From Symsagittifera roscoffensis (taxonomy: Eukaryota; Xenacoelomorpha; Acoela; Convolutidae), in NCBI RefSeq assembly GCF_963678635.1, contig NC_087064.1:42251165-42315164 (forward strand): a stretch of DNA of 64,000 nucleotides. The letters run 5' to 3'. The position numbers and the translations under genes were made by a program. This document shows, piece after piece, positions 10,750 to 21,690 of the stretch. The notes under the pieces are model-generated. The model did no database searches, was not told the origin of the DNA, and saw only the letters and a program-made list of their open reading frames with translations. Within the stretch, counting starts at the first letter, position 1. Every line of letters begins with the position of its first letter.

Positions 10750-12268
10750 CCAACAGGACGCAACTACGCTGGAGAGCAGCGATGACGAGTACGATGAACA
10801 ACTCCTCAAGAAATTCCCGATAGGTGCGCATTTGCCTCTTTCAAATAAACCTTACGACGCGTTAAAACTCAAACGATCATTTCTAATGGAAAAGTCTAAT
10901 AATCTTGAAACTTTAAGAACGCGCAAACCGATAAGATTACTCACCAATCAGGAAAAACAAAATCTACAAAGGGCACCCCTAGTATTTTTAAAAGACCGAT
11001 TTAAAGGTCCCGCGCACACAATTGACCCTAAAACCGGACGTCGATTAGAACAGGTAGCTCGAAAATCAGGAACTATCGCACGGAAAATTAAAAAAAACCC
11101 GGGCACGTTTGGGGCACAATTCAAGATTATTGAAAATGGTTCTGTCCAAAATTACTCTCCACATACCGCATGGATAAGAGAGGATGGAAAACAAGCACGG
11201 GTAGTTCGACACGACGGTTTAGCGTTTATTCCGGACCCAAGGGTCTACGGAAAGTGTAGGCCGGCAGCTCTAAAGGATTTTGTGGCATATAAGCATCTAC
11301 CTCGAGCAAAACCACGTGTTTCAGGAGAAAAGACTACGAAACCCCTGCCTGCCACACAGGGTACAATCAGCCCAAAGCGCTCACCTCCGAAAACGATCCA
11401 AGACGTCCTGAAACAAACGCTAAACAGAAAAGCCTTAGGACCGCAAAAGCTGTTCAGTACGTTCAACAACAAAACAAAGTTCGCTCAACGCGCAAAGCAA
11501 CAAACGAAAATCTCCAAACCTCAACAACGCCCAAAACCATCTGGAAAAATGAGTCCTCAGAAAAGACCGAAAGTTGATCTATCAAAAGTCCAATTCGAAT
11601 GCGACACGTCCATTTCACTTTCGTCAGACACAGACGTGAACGAGAAAACACCATCACCTGATAAATCGGCCGCGAAGCGAATTGACATAAAGGCCACACC
11701 GGAGCAAAAGTCACCCGAAATCCGACGATCATCAAGACAAAGGAAAAGTGCACTAGCCACCAAACTCGGAGAGGCTATACCCATTGCACAAATTGCAGAA
11801 ACTTCTGTACCTTGCCTTGTAGCGCACGTAGATCTCACTACAGCCGACGTCAACGGCCAAGACCAACCGATCGTAACCCCGCAAAACAACCAGAATCCGG
11901 ATCCCGAAACGCTCCCGTCACTCTGTTTTTCCGAGGAAATAATGTGTACCGAAATACATATGGAAACAGAAACCCCGGAAATCACGAGCAACGATAATTT
12001 AAACGACACTACACCGGCATCAAAAACAACAAGCTCCCGATACATCTTGGACAAACCTAGGACAACCGAAGAATCCTTCAGCAAGAATTTCGAGGAGGCA
12101 ATGAATATACTCCATGCCATTTCACCAGTACGAGGGATCTCCATGACTTTTCAGCGAGAAAGAGAAAAGGTTACGGAAAAAACCGCATCACACACCGCAC
12201 TCCGAATGGAAAAAGATCTACAACCAATAAATACCAGTACCACTGAAAAGGTAAAAGAAAATAAGTGA
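10700..12268 (+). CDS. Long C-terminal extension of LTR retrotransposon polyprotein (unrecognised)
   Basis: An open frame of 522 codons begins at a TTG with no suitable ATG, and overlaps the preceding integrase frame by 50 bp. It is probably the shifted continuation of that polyprotein rather than a separate gene. Residues 120-185 form a basic segment (GTIARKIKKNPGTFG, then YSPHTAWIREDGKQARVVRH) that resembles an integrase C-terminal domain. The rest is rich in K, P, T and S and looks disordered. It contains an RRSSRQRKS motif of the kind seen near the end of retroelement polyproteins. A polypurine tract follows within 16 bp. The function of the long tail is unknown to me. Confidence 0.6.
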   Translation: MVNPGKQRAKVQPDPRNQQDATTLESSDDEYDEQLLKKFPIGAHLPLSNKPYDALKLKRSFLMEKSNNLETLRTRKPIRLLTNQEKQNLQRAPLVFLKDRFKGPAHTIDPKTGRRLEQVARKSGTIARKIKKNPGTFGAQFKIIENGSVQNYSPHTAWIREDGKQARVVRHDGLAFIPDPRVYGKCRPAALKDFVAYKHLPRAKPRVSGEKTTKPLPATQGTISPKRSPPKTIQDVLKQTLNRKALGPQKLFSTFNNKTKFAQRAKQQTKISKPQQRPKPSGKMSPQKRPKVDLSKVQFECDTSISLSSDTDVNEKTPSPDKSAAKRIDIKATPEQKSPEIRRSSRQRKSALATKLGEAIPIAQIAETSVPCLVAHVDLTTADVNGQDQPIVTPQNNQNPDPETLPSLCFSEEIMCTEIHMETETPEITSNDNLNDTTPASKTTSSRYILDKPRTTEESFSKNFEEAMNILHAISPVRGISMTFQREREKVTEKTASHTALRMEKDLQPINTSTTEKVKENK

Positions 12269-12283
12269 AGTTCTCACTTCATC

Positions 12284-12296
12284 AAAAAGAGGGAAA
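12284..12296 (+). other. Candidate polypurine tract of LTR retrotransposon
   Basis: The purine run AAAAAGAGGGAAA lies 16 bp after the polyprotein stop and directly before a TGG start. That is the arrangement expected at the edge of a 3' LTR, where it primes plus-strand DNA synthesis. Confidence 0.65.
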
Positions 12297-12700
12297 TGGT
12301 ATCCGTACGGATATTATAGAAAACATCCTTTATTAATGATCTAGATTTAGGTGCTAGAACTACCAGTTGGTAATGATTACATATTATAAACATAACTGAT
12401 TAAATAACACATATAGAAGTCTGATGATTAAAATAAGTACCTATTTATACGTAATGACACATGTACTAGTTATTATGAAACACTGTCTCTCAATTGAGTC
12501 GAGGTGAGTGTCAGCCAGATTTAAACACTGTTAGATGAATTTAAGTTCTCTTAATCGTCAATTCTCAGTTAGCGTTCAGCATAGACTCAGACAAATATAG
12601 ATTATACCTCACTTACCAGATGAGGGTAAAACACTCAATTGATTTAGGTAAGAGGTTGTTCCCTTGGTCTAATTTTTGTAACCATTTTGATAACACCAAT
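12297..12700 (+). repeat. Probable 3' LTR of the LTR retrotransposon
   Basis: The segment starts TGG right after the polypurine tract. At 12300-12313 it has a perfect 14 bp palindrome (TATCCGTACGGATA), which may be part of the terminal recognition. The 5' LTR is not in the window, so the right boundary cannot be fixed by comparison; about 12700 ('gataacacca') is a guess. No coding sequence is evident. Confidence 0.5.
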
Positions 12701-13230
12701 TTTTGTTCCACGAATTTTAAAAATAGGGAAGAATTTCGTACTCGGATGTGTTTTAGTTCTTTTATTTTTCGTTTTTTGTTTTCCACGCATAATCAGCTAT
12801 CACAATTAATCATCGGAGAGAGTTGACTGATATATATCATATTAGAGCCCTAACAGCTGTGATTCGAACGACATTTAAAATTGAAAATTTTTTTTTCTGG
12901 TGTCGAGAAAAATTTGTTTGAAAGTTTTGGTTTTTCTCAAACTCGAGCAATAAAGCGAGCGAGCAGGCTTTCACAATCTTATTCTAATGGCTTAAAAGAG
13001 CATAATTTAAAACATAAAAACCTAGTTTAACTCGAGCAACGTTACTTTTTTGGGTATTTTAGCGCCTTGTTGGAATCAATAACTTCAAAAAGTCAAACAA
13101 CTGCAAAAATTTTATTTATTCGTTTTGAGAATCAATTTTCAACAAAAAGTCTCTTTTAATGTCTTATTTTAATCTGGCTGCGGAAGATGCCTAATCTCTA
13201 GATTTTCGTTTATATCCTTTTATCACACCA
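12700..13230. repeat. Dispersed AT-rich repeat, family R1, copy 2
   Basis: It shares ordered blocks with 540-1050. These are 'ttttttgttttccacg', a 'catatta.agccc' block, 'gtgattcgaa' and 'aaagcgagc.agcagg'. The copies are diverged and non-coding. The left edge touches the presumed LTR end. Confidence 0.5.
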
Positions 13231-13525
13231 CGCCGAAAAAACGACAATAGTTTGAAAAAAGTTTGTTGTTGTATTTTAAGACTATGGTCGGAACATTCTC
13301 GCCACTTGTTTCAATTTATAAGCATTGTACCGGGTATTCTTCTCAAACAGCTAAAACGCAAGAAAAATCAAACATGTCATAAGCTCAGACGACGGGAGCT
13401 CAGCCACTTCAGCATTAATTCAACTCATTAGCTTCATAAAACTTCGAGCGGCAAGTTAAGCTGCCGATGTATGAACCAACTGATTTATAAGTTGAGCGGC
13501 AAAGGCTAAGCTGATCTGCAATAGA

Positions 13526-13915
13526 TTTATGGAAAAAAATTATCATGATCATGCCAAATATAGTTTTTTCAACAATTTCGATCAGCGCCGTTTCAGATTT
13601 CTAAAAAAAACACGATTAGAATTTTTTTTTTCATTCTTAGAGAAATAGCCCTTGAAAATAGCATGCTGCGTGACTGCTACCAAGTAGTAGCGTGACAGAT
13701 TTTAAACAGAAACATTGAAGTTTATGGAAAAAAATTATCATGATCATGCCAAATATAGTTTTTTCAACAATTTCGATCAGCGCCGTTTCAGATTTCTAAA
13801 AAAAACACGATTAGAAAATTTTTTTTTCATTCTTAGAGAAATAGCCCTTGAAAATAGCATGCTGCGTGACTGCTACCAAGTAGTAGCGTGACAGATTTTA
13901 AACAGAAACATTGAG
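13526..13915. repeat. Tandem duplication, 195 bp unit, two copies
   Basis: The units 13526-13720 and 13721-13915 are nearly identical. Both start with 'tttatggaaaaaaattatc' and contain 'tcatgatcatg', 'gatcagcgccgtttcag' and 'tgctaccaagtagtagcg'. The differences seen are the length of a T run and single bases. There is no open frame. Confidence 0.9.
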
Positions 13916-13919
13916 GTTG

Positions 13920-14580
13920 ACGCACAAAGCACGTTGAGATAATCGATTAAAGCCATTATCTTTTCATGTTAGACATTAGGTACCCAGCACCTCCAGCGGA
14001 AACTCCACTTGGCTGCATCTGAAACTTGCCGGAAAATGAACGTCCTGTCGATCCGATGTCCATTGAAATTCAATCGACTGAATACAATCGTTCTAAATCA
14101 CCATACCGCAACTCCTAATAACTTTGAATCCTTCCCATTTTGACCCCACCAAAACAGAAGGTTTGCATTATGGGAGGGGACTAACAGTTGGCTGGGGGCT
14201 ATGATGTGCAAGAGCCTTATAATAGGTAAATTTCAAAACATTAATTGGAATATCAGATGGGTAAATTGTACACAGGAGTCACAGACAGAAGAGCCTGCTC
14301 ACAACGTCCGGTTTTTTCTCTATGTGTTTTTGATGCATGCAAAAAACGGCCTTAACAATTTCCGTCGGGCTGTAAATAGAGGAACAGTGTTTTTTTTGGC
14401 CATACAAATCCATAAGCCAACGGATTAAAGTTACTTAAAGTCAAACATTTTTTGTTACGTGATTTTTTCTGCACTTGTATCTAATGAAAAAAAAAAAGCA
14501 AACTGGGCGTTCTTTATGGGTTTCCAATTAGATTTTGCTAAAACATTTTCAAACTATCGCGGATGATAAAAAATTGCATG
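13920..14580. other. Intergenic DNA
   Basis: Nothing supportable was seen. The 75-codon frame at 14201-14428 has no recognisable family. Confidence 0.35.
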
Positions 14581-14581
14581 G

Positions 14582-14745
14582 ACGGATTTGGAGGGGGGGG
14601 GGGGGCAATCCCTCAGAGATTTGACCCCATCATCAATCAAAGGGTCCCCCTTTGGCATGATATTTTATCATATCAACTTTAGGCCGACCAACCATAAAAT
14701 TTTTTCTTAAGGCGCCAATATATTGTAACTTTTAGAGAAGCGCAG
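14582..14745 (+). repeat. Family G repeat, partial copy 2
   Basis: It carries a 'ggagggggggggg' run, then the 'cctttggcatgat.ttttatcat' and 'ggccgaccaaccataaaat' blocks and part of the GGCGCC region. It is truncated against the next copy. Confidence 0.6.
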
Positions 14746-15175
14746 GGGTGGACTTAGGGGGGGCGGATGCTCCCCCCCCCCCTCAGGGATTCGACACCCT
14801 GCCGACCCAAAGGGCCCCTCTTTGGTACTTTTTAAGAAATCAATTTTTGGCCGACCGACCCTAAAATTTTTCTAAAGGCGCCTTTGGCGCCAATATATAC
14901 TAACTTTGAGGGGGAGCGCGCGCCAAAAAAACGCGATTTTTTTGTCAAAATTTCCAAAAAGTTCCCAAAATGGCTTTTTTGACCTGTTTTTCAAAAAAAT
15001 TTGCCTGCGGCGCCAGAAAATTTGGCCAAAACAGCGTCTTTTTAGAAAATTCACCCCCCCCCCCCCCCTCGAGAAGCTCCTAGATCCGCCCCTGGGGAAG
15101 CGTGCTCCTAAAATTCATTTAGTCGACCTGAAAAAAAAAGTAGATAAAGTAATCCTAGATCCACCCCTGACTAGC
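14745..15175 (+). repeat. Family G repeat, copy 3
   Basis: This is a full set of family blocks: 'gggggcggatgctcccc', the palindrome ggcgcctttggcgcc near 14876-14890, and 'gagcgcgcgccaaaaaaacgcg'. A 15-base C run (15054-15068), 'ctcgagaagctcctagatc' and 'cgcccctgggg' follow. Open frames on both strands in this stretch (94 and 60 codons) reflect the repeat. Confidence 0.65.
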
Positions 15176-15179
15176 TTAG

Positions 15180-16840
15180 TCATTTGCTGACCCGTAACTA
15201 ACAACTTCGTACATCAAATTACACATCTTAATTTTGAATTCCTATTCAAGTTTACTAGACCTTAAGGGGAAAAGTTGTTAAATTACGATGACCCATTAAA
15301 ACACTCATTCATTGCACGAAAGAACAGCCTTTCGACAAATCGTTTGATATTTTTCAAGCTATGTGCAAAGGTTGAGCAATAAGCATCGCTCCACTATGTC
15401 ACTCGAGGACCGTGAGTGAAATTCAACCAAACGATGTTAATTAGCGCATTAACCAAAAGCCGATTGTGCAAATTGCATGTACAGAATGTATTGTATGTAC
15501 AGGTCAAAAGTTGAGTTACGAATGGTTGTACTAAGGCGACATGATCCAGCGTCTAAGATGATTTCATGTATAGTTAATGCCAAGTTGTTGACAATGTCGG
15601 TGACCTTGAGCAACTTACACGGTCAAAAAACGATTCTTCTAGGCTAGTTGATTTTTTATGTTTCTTTACCCGGTTTTACGTCTGAAATGCAATGAAAATT
15701 GATGTCAGACGTCAAAATGAGCAGTTTTAGGTTAAATAACTTCGCTCAGATTCGCTGATCTAAAAGGATATTGCCAACAGTTTGGCATTAACTATACAAC
15801 GTATTTAAATTTCATGGCTTCAGAAATTTGATCATAAAGGCCAGTAATTGAAAAAGAAAACAAATTAAAATACTTATTGAAGATGCACGTGTTTAATTTG
15901 AATAATGACCAAATGAACAGCAAAAGAAACGCAAAGTGAGTGACTTCCATTTTCACTTTTTTTGCTCGCTTTCAGGAAAAATGGGCAAAATTAGATAAGT
16001 AGAAATCCCATGACACTCCTCGTTTCATGTGCTTATACATTAAAACTTTCACGGTCGAACAATTATCATCGTAGACGTAATTTGAAAGTTATAGCACATT
16101 AACGCTAGACAAACACACAAAAAACTGCAGTAAACAAGGTTAGCTTCAAGCAAACAACTCTAAAATTGAAAGTTTTTCCTTTGCGTCTTAACCGCTAGAA
16201 ACCTAAGAAAGAAAGAAGAATTTATTTCTCATTGTTAATGGTAAACATGCATATAACGACATGTCAAACCTGAAGCACCAGAAACACTGAGGGGGCAGTT
16301 AACGAACCCAATTGGGTTACAGAGCACTGCCCGTTTTATCAAACGAAATACGAAAATTGAGATCTTCAAAGGAAAAATAAATAAATCTGAAAACATGAAA
16401 GAAAATATTGGAAAAAAAATACTTCAGTTTGAATAAACATTAAGCAGCGGATTTATGGCATTGTCTGGACAGGTTAATGACATAAAGTTCAAGCTCTGTA
16501 TCAATATTTAAATTGATTGTTCGATCGTAGTCGGTATAAAACCAAATTAAATTAGAAAATAGTTCAAATTCAACACTCATAAATTCTGACACTCGCTAGT
16601 CGTAGGCACACCTATTCGGTTTCAAAAACAAAACTTGAACTTGTTCACTTTACGGTTACTGCTTCTACCAACTGTGTCCCATCCCTTGAAGCCTCTCTAT
16701 CATCAGTAGAACTGATTGGGGGCTAAACGTTCAGTAGACACCTAACTGAGCCCATGAGGCAGTAACCAGCGAGCAAGCCCAAGTGTGGTTTTCAAAATGC
16801 CGAAGACGCATTGAAAACCATATACAATTATATCTAGAAA
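15180..16840. other. Intergenic DNA
   Basis: No gene, RNA or repeat shared with the window was recognised across this 1.6 kb. Confidence 0.4.
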
Positions 16841-16898
16841 AAAAACTTGAAACATGCAGGCACTCCACATCTCTCATTCTCCTGCATCCAAAAAAATC

Positions 16899-18540
16899 TC
16901 AACAAAAAACAGATTCGATTAGCTCTTCATTGCTTAATATAAACAAATCACGAATTTCGTGGGCAATGTTTTGAATATCTGAATGGCAAACTTGCTCAAA
17001 AATTTTTGGTATACGAGAATTTTGTCTAAGTATATAAAAGAGCTTAGCTCCTCTGTAACTAATTGAAGCTCTTTGAATTTTGCTTATGAAATTAGGGATT
17101 TTCATTAAATTAAAAATTGACCTTCTGGTCATATACGACGGTTTATCAAATACAAAAAGGTCAATTAAAAAAGTTTCAAAGTGTAGTCCTACTATTGATC
17201 GCAAAACAAATTTGAGGAGTTCATACACATGCAGCTCGTGAACGGTTAAAAACTTTTCATCATGAAAAACTTGTCGAACGCTTTCATATTTTCTTTTGAA
17301 AAAATCAATCGAATAATTTTCTTTTGGATAAAAAAAGGGTAAAAGGTTTGTGTAGGAAGTGCAATCATACACCAATATTCCTTATTGCAAAATGGGCTTG
17401 ATATTAGAGCCATAATAATCAATCATAACAGTTTTGGGAACAGATTGACGCATTTTCGAAACAAGGCCACAATGTTTTGTGAGCTTAGATCGTATGAAAT
17501 TAATGTGAGAATTAAATCATTATTTTGCATCTACATAAACACCAAGATATTTGCATGACCCTTCAATTTTCAAAGGTATGTTATTAATAAACAATTGCTG
17601 GTTAGAAGCACTGTTAAGAGATACACTAACTTGTATTGTTTTGTCCATATTTAGAGATAATTTTTTCAAAATTAACCATTTATTTATAGCTTCTAAATCT
17701 TGATTGAAGGTCTCAATCGGGCAGTTTAGTCCAGTGATGTTTGTGTCGTTGGCAAATAGAGAAACTTCGCTAAATGTACAGACTTCTGGAGTTCATATAT
17801 ATAAGATCTAAGGACGTTTATATATTTAAGAAACAGCAGAGGCCCCAAAATGGATCCCCGTGGGACACCACATTCCACATTTTGCCACATTGATCGCGTT
17901 TCACCAATTTGGACAAATTGTTTGCGGTGCTTCAAGTAAATTTTAAACCAAAGTAAACTTTTTCCACTGACACCACACATTTCTTACTTAATAAAAAAGA
18001 ATCTCGTGAGCCAGTGTGTCAAAAGCTTTTTTTTCAAACAAGAAAAAAACTGTTCTCTTGGGCGATTTAGTTTTATCTAAGCAACATTTCTCTGTTAATT
18101 CGGCAAAAGGATCAATAGAACTGTTTTTTTTCGGAAACCAAATTGTTTGATATAAACTATTGAGTTTATTTCAAGATATCTGTACACTCGGTTGTACATT
18201 GCTCGTTCAAATACCTTACACCAGGTTACAAGAAGTGATATCGGTCGATAATTAGTGACATCCAACTTCGATCCTGCTTTATAATAAGTATATACTAGCG
18301 CTTGAGCCAGAGCGGTAGGAAAACATTCTGATTTAAAGAATAGTTTGATGAATTTTTTCAAGAACTAGCTTCCGAAACAGCTTTTGCAATTAGATGAACT
18401 AGCATTTGCAATTAGATTACAAATTCCATCTATTACAGAAGATAATTTGTTTTGTAGCGTTAACAGAATGACTTCAATTTCATATTCGGTGATTGAATTA
18501 AAACGCATGCAAAAACGAGGCTCAGAAAAAAGTCGATCGG
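16899..18540 (-). pseudogene. LINE reverse transcriptase, broken
   Basis: The minus strand carries the RT half of the LINE that starts at 20696. Readable pieces in order are VTNYRPISLL near 18275-18245, a KVFERAMYNRVYRYL palm segment, and GVPRGSILGPLLF at 17865-17825. The catalytic loop is near 17750, then KYLGVYVD near 17550. The final 158-codon frame (17375-16899) holds the thumb and C-terminal region. The catalytic box reads FAND instead of FADD, so the first aspartate is replaced by asparagine. Frames are interrupted between the pieces. The element is inactive. Confidence 0.85.
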
Positions 18541-19156
18541 ATTCTAATTTAGGTCTTTGATTAGTTGAATGACTGCCAATAGAAGAAAAAAGTCATTGAA
18601 CTCATTTGCTATTGCTAGTTTTTCGCTAAAAACGTCGTCATTACTTTCATTTACCGAAACTATTGTTCTACTTGATGTATTTGTAATACCCTTTAAATCA
18701 TTTAGTAATTTGTATACTTTCCTTGAGTCACCAATACAATTTTTGAATTCATCATAGTAAAAATTTTTTTACATTTTTTATTTCAATTTCAATTTTACTC
18801 CGGGCAGATTCAAAAGGAAATCTTGCTCTAACGATATTTTTGTTTTTTAACCAAGCTTTATATGTATAATACGCTGGGGTATTAAGTTTTTATATGATTG
18901 TACCACCAGAGGCAGTCAACATATCGTTTTTTGGTTTTTAAAATTCTAAGCGGCGCATATCTAATCAAAATATAATCGTATCTGGATTGAAATTCTTCAA
19001 ACAATTCATTAACTGAAAATGTGTTTTCGAACGATTTAATTTTCTGCACTTCATGAACTAAAGCGAGATTGAAGTTTTCGATTTGAGTTTTAGATTTAAA
19101 AAAACCTGTATCACGATAAGAATTTGAAGATGCATTTGCGAGGTTGTGATTATCAG

Positions 19157-19790
19157 CTATAGGGTAATGGTCAAGTGGTCAGAGAAGGTTTGATCTTCAA
19201 GCGTATAAGCAATTTTTACATTAACATCTTTCACTATCATGTGGTCCAGAAGAGTATTACATGTATTTCCTATTCGAGTTGGTTGTATAATGACCTGGTT
19301 GAAGACGTTGTCATCTATAGAATCAATATACAAGTATATCAATATTAAAACTAAAACATATTATGACCTGATAAATTTTGGCAGAAAGTGTGTCAAGATC
19401 ATTTTCGAACTGTTATTTAAAGCAGAATTTGTCGGTTTTAGGAGGTTTGTACGCAAACATTATTAAGAAGAATTCTTGATTAATCCTAACCAAAACTGTT
19501 AAACTTTCTTCAACTTCCCATGGTAGTTCTTCAACGAAAGTTACATTTTCTTTCAATTGTATCATCACCCCTCCTCCAGTACTTGCTCTTGGCTTACTAA
19601 TTACATCATGATAACCTTTTAATTTATAGCTGTATTTGTCGTCATATTCATGTAACCATGTTTCGCTTAGGATAATAATATCAGGTGGTGACTCAAGGGA
19701 ACTTACAAGTGCTTCCAACTCAAATGGGGTTTCCACGTAATGATCGTACATTCAAGTGGAAAATTTTAGCAACTGTTTGCAAGGGAATGC
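19157..19790 (-). pseudogene. LINE apurinic-type endonuclease domain, broken
   Basis: HLNVRSLRGN near 19770-19740 marks the N-terminus of an APE-type endonuclease. It is followed by PPDIIILSETWL (the E of the metal site) and STGGGVMIQL in the frame at 19751-19413. The LLDHMIV and FSDHLTITL pieces are in the frame at 19342-19157. SDH is the catalytic C-terminal motif of these endonucleases. The domain lies directly upstream of the RT on the same strand, as in Jockey/CR1-type LINEs. Confidence 0.85.
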
Positions 19791-19837
19791 TTTTGATGAT
19801 GGTTGCTATTGCTTTACGAAGCAGCTTTCTATTTGAT

Positions 19838-20696
19838 TCATTGAGTATTGCAGCTTCTTTCCTCCTTCATAGAGTCCTCGGCCACAATGCGTTGAATTGT
19901 CAACTTCGAATTTGAAAAAATACTCCCTTCTCTTGTCCAAATAGATTCGAATCTGCCGTCTTGTTTCATAACGTCATCACGTCGCAGGGCCGTTAGGTCT
20001 TCGAAAACTTTGACTGATCTCATCGATTGAGATTGGTTCAAATTCCTTTTTGTTCGCAGAAAATCTACTTTTGATACTCGTCGACCGAAGCGCACAATCA
20101 GTGGTCGAGCATTCGAATTTCTCCCAGGTAACCTATGAGCAATTGAGATATCTGATTTTGCAACCAGCGCAACCCATTTCACTAGCTACACTCAAGACTC
20201 TTTCTATGCTTTGATTGTAATCTTCGAAATTCCTTTGTCCATTATCGCCAGTGCTCTTCACTTCCCGTAATCCAATTATCCGCACATTGTCCCGCCTATT
20301 CTATGCTTCTTGAAGTTCTGCTTCTGATACACTTTTCAAATTACATTTTCTCGTCTCCATTTCTATTGTTTCCAGGGTCTCCTTTAACACGACTCTTTTA
20401 TATCCTGCAGTCCTTGGTTGATTAAAGATTTGAAAATAACTGATAGTGATGTATCCAATCTTCCGACAAATTTTGGAAATTGCATCTCTAATACTTGGTC
20501 GATTCTATAGTTTCATTAAAGCTGTTGTTTGCTTCAGATACTGATTGCAAATCTGGGCTAAAAGAGACACACATTCGTTTGAAGAATATTTGGGGATCGG
20601 CGTGTGGTCTTGAAATCGTAGCTGTTGAATAGCATTGTTCGATTCTTGGATATTCAACTCTGTTGAAACTCCATTGGTCAGGTCAGTGTTTTCCAT
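19838..20696 (-). pseudogene. LINE ORF1-like frames, broken
   Basis: Two minus-strand frames precede the endonuclease. One starts with ATG at 20696 (63 codons, to 20505). The other at 20182-19838 contains DISIAHRLPGR and RPLIVRFGRRVSK. Those two motifs are typical of the RNA-binding C-terminal part of LINE ORF1 proteins. A stretch between them is readable only with frame changes. With the endonuclease and RT this makes a 3.8 kb element in standard order. Confidence 0.75.
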
Positions 20697-20699
20697 TTC

Positions 20700-21330
20700 A
20701 GATCTCTGAGACTATTTAATGAGCTTATCATAACAATTAGGCTAGCCAAAAAGGGCCCGGTTTCTCAACAAAAATTACCAGTAGACATGAAAACGATAAG
20801 GAGTTGAAAAGTATGAAAATCTCGGCGATCAATTTGACCAGGCCTTCAACAGGTCTACAAAACATCAAATATGAAACATGAGCTTTTCATCATCGAGATA
20901 AATATAACTTAATCAACTAAAATTAACTTTAAAAAATAAATAGAAATTGAAGGTAAACAGAACTTTCAGTTAATGGAGGAAGCGCATTTTTCGAATTGGT
21001 GACCACTAGAACATAGCCCCACGCCAAAAATAAATAGACAAAACAAAAATTCGGTTGAAAAAGCACATTTAAAATTATCTGCTTCCACGAAAGCTTCACA
21101 CTGCTTTCTTTTTGATAGAGATTACAAATAATTAAACTTGTTAACACAAGTATGAAGAGAACAATCACGTATATGCAAAATCAGAAAACTACGTGAGGGA
21201 ACTAAGCAGACATAAAAAAATTCAAAACCCAGAAAGCCGAAAAACGTTTTCTTAAAAGAAAAAATTTGAGCTATGATGGGATCTTGTTAACTACTCCCCA
21301 CTTTTGGGACCCTGTTAACTGTTATATAAA
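20700..21330. other. Intergenic DNA
   Basis: A 79-codon minus frame (21168-20929) is hydrophobic but resembles no family I know and is not supported further. Confidence 0.35.
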
Positions 21331-21334
21331 GGTC

Positions 21335-21690
21335 GGATCTAGAATTTTCTCGAGGGGATAGCGGATTCTCAAAAAACTTCCGCGAATTTTGACGACCTTT
21401 TTTTTAGGTCGACCAAATTGATTTCCGAGCTCTCATAAAGCACTAAAAAGACGCTGCTTCGGCCACATTTTCCGCACCGCAGGCAAACTTTTTAAAATAC
21501 ATGTCAAAAAAGCTGTTTTTGGCTATTTTTTGAAAAATTTTGACAAAAAATCACGTTTCTCATGGCTCGGGATCCCCCCACAAAATTTAAAATATTGGCG
21601 CCTTTACAAAACTTTTAGGGTCGCTCTGCCAAAAATGAATTTCTTAAAAAGTACCAAAGGCGGATCTTTTGGATCGGCAGGGGCTCGAAT
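21335..21690 (-). repeat. Family G repeat, copy 4
   Basis: The family blocks here are 'cggatctagaattttctcgagggg', 'ttttaggtcgaccaaattg', 'gagctctc', 'cgctgcttcgg.cacattttccgcaccgcaggc' and 'ggcgcctttacaaaac'. The block order runs opposite to the copy at 14745. This copy begins the first unit of the large tandem duplication. Confidence 0.6.
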
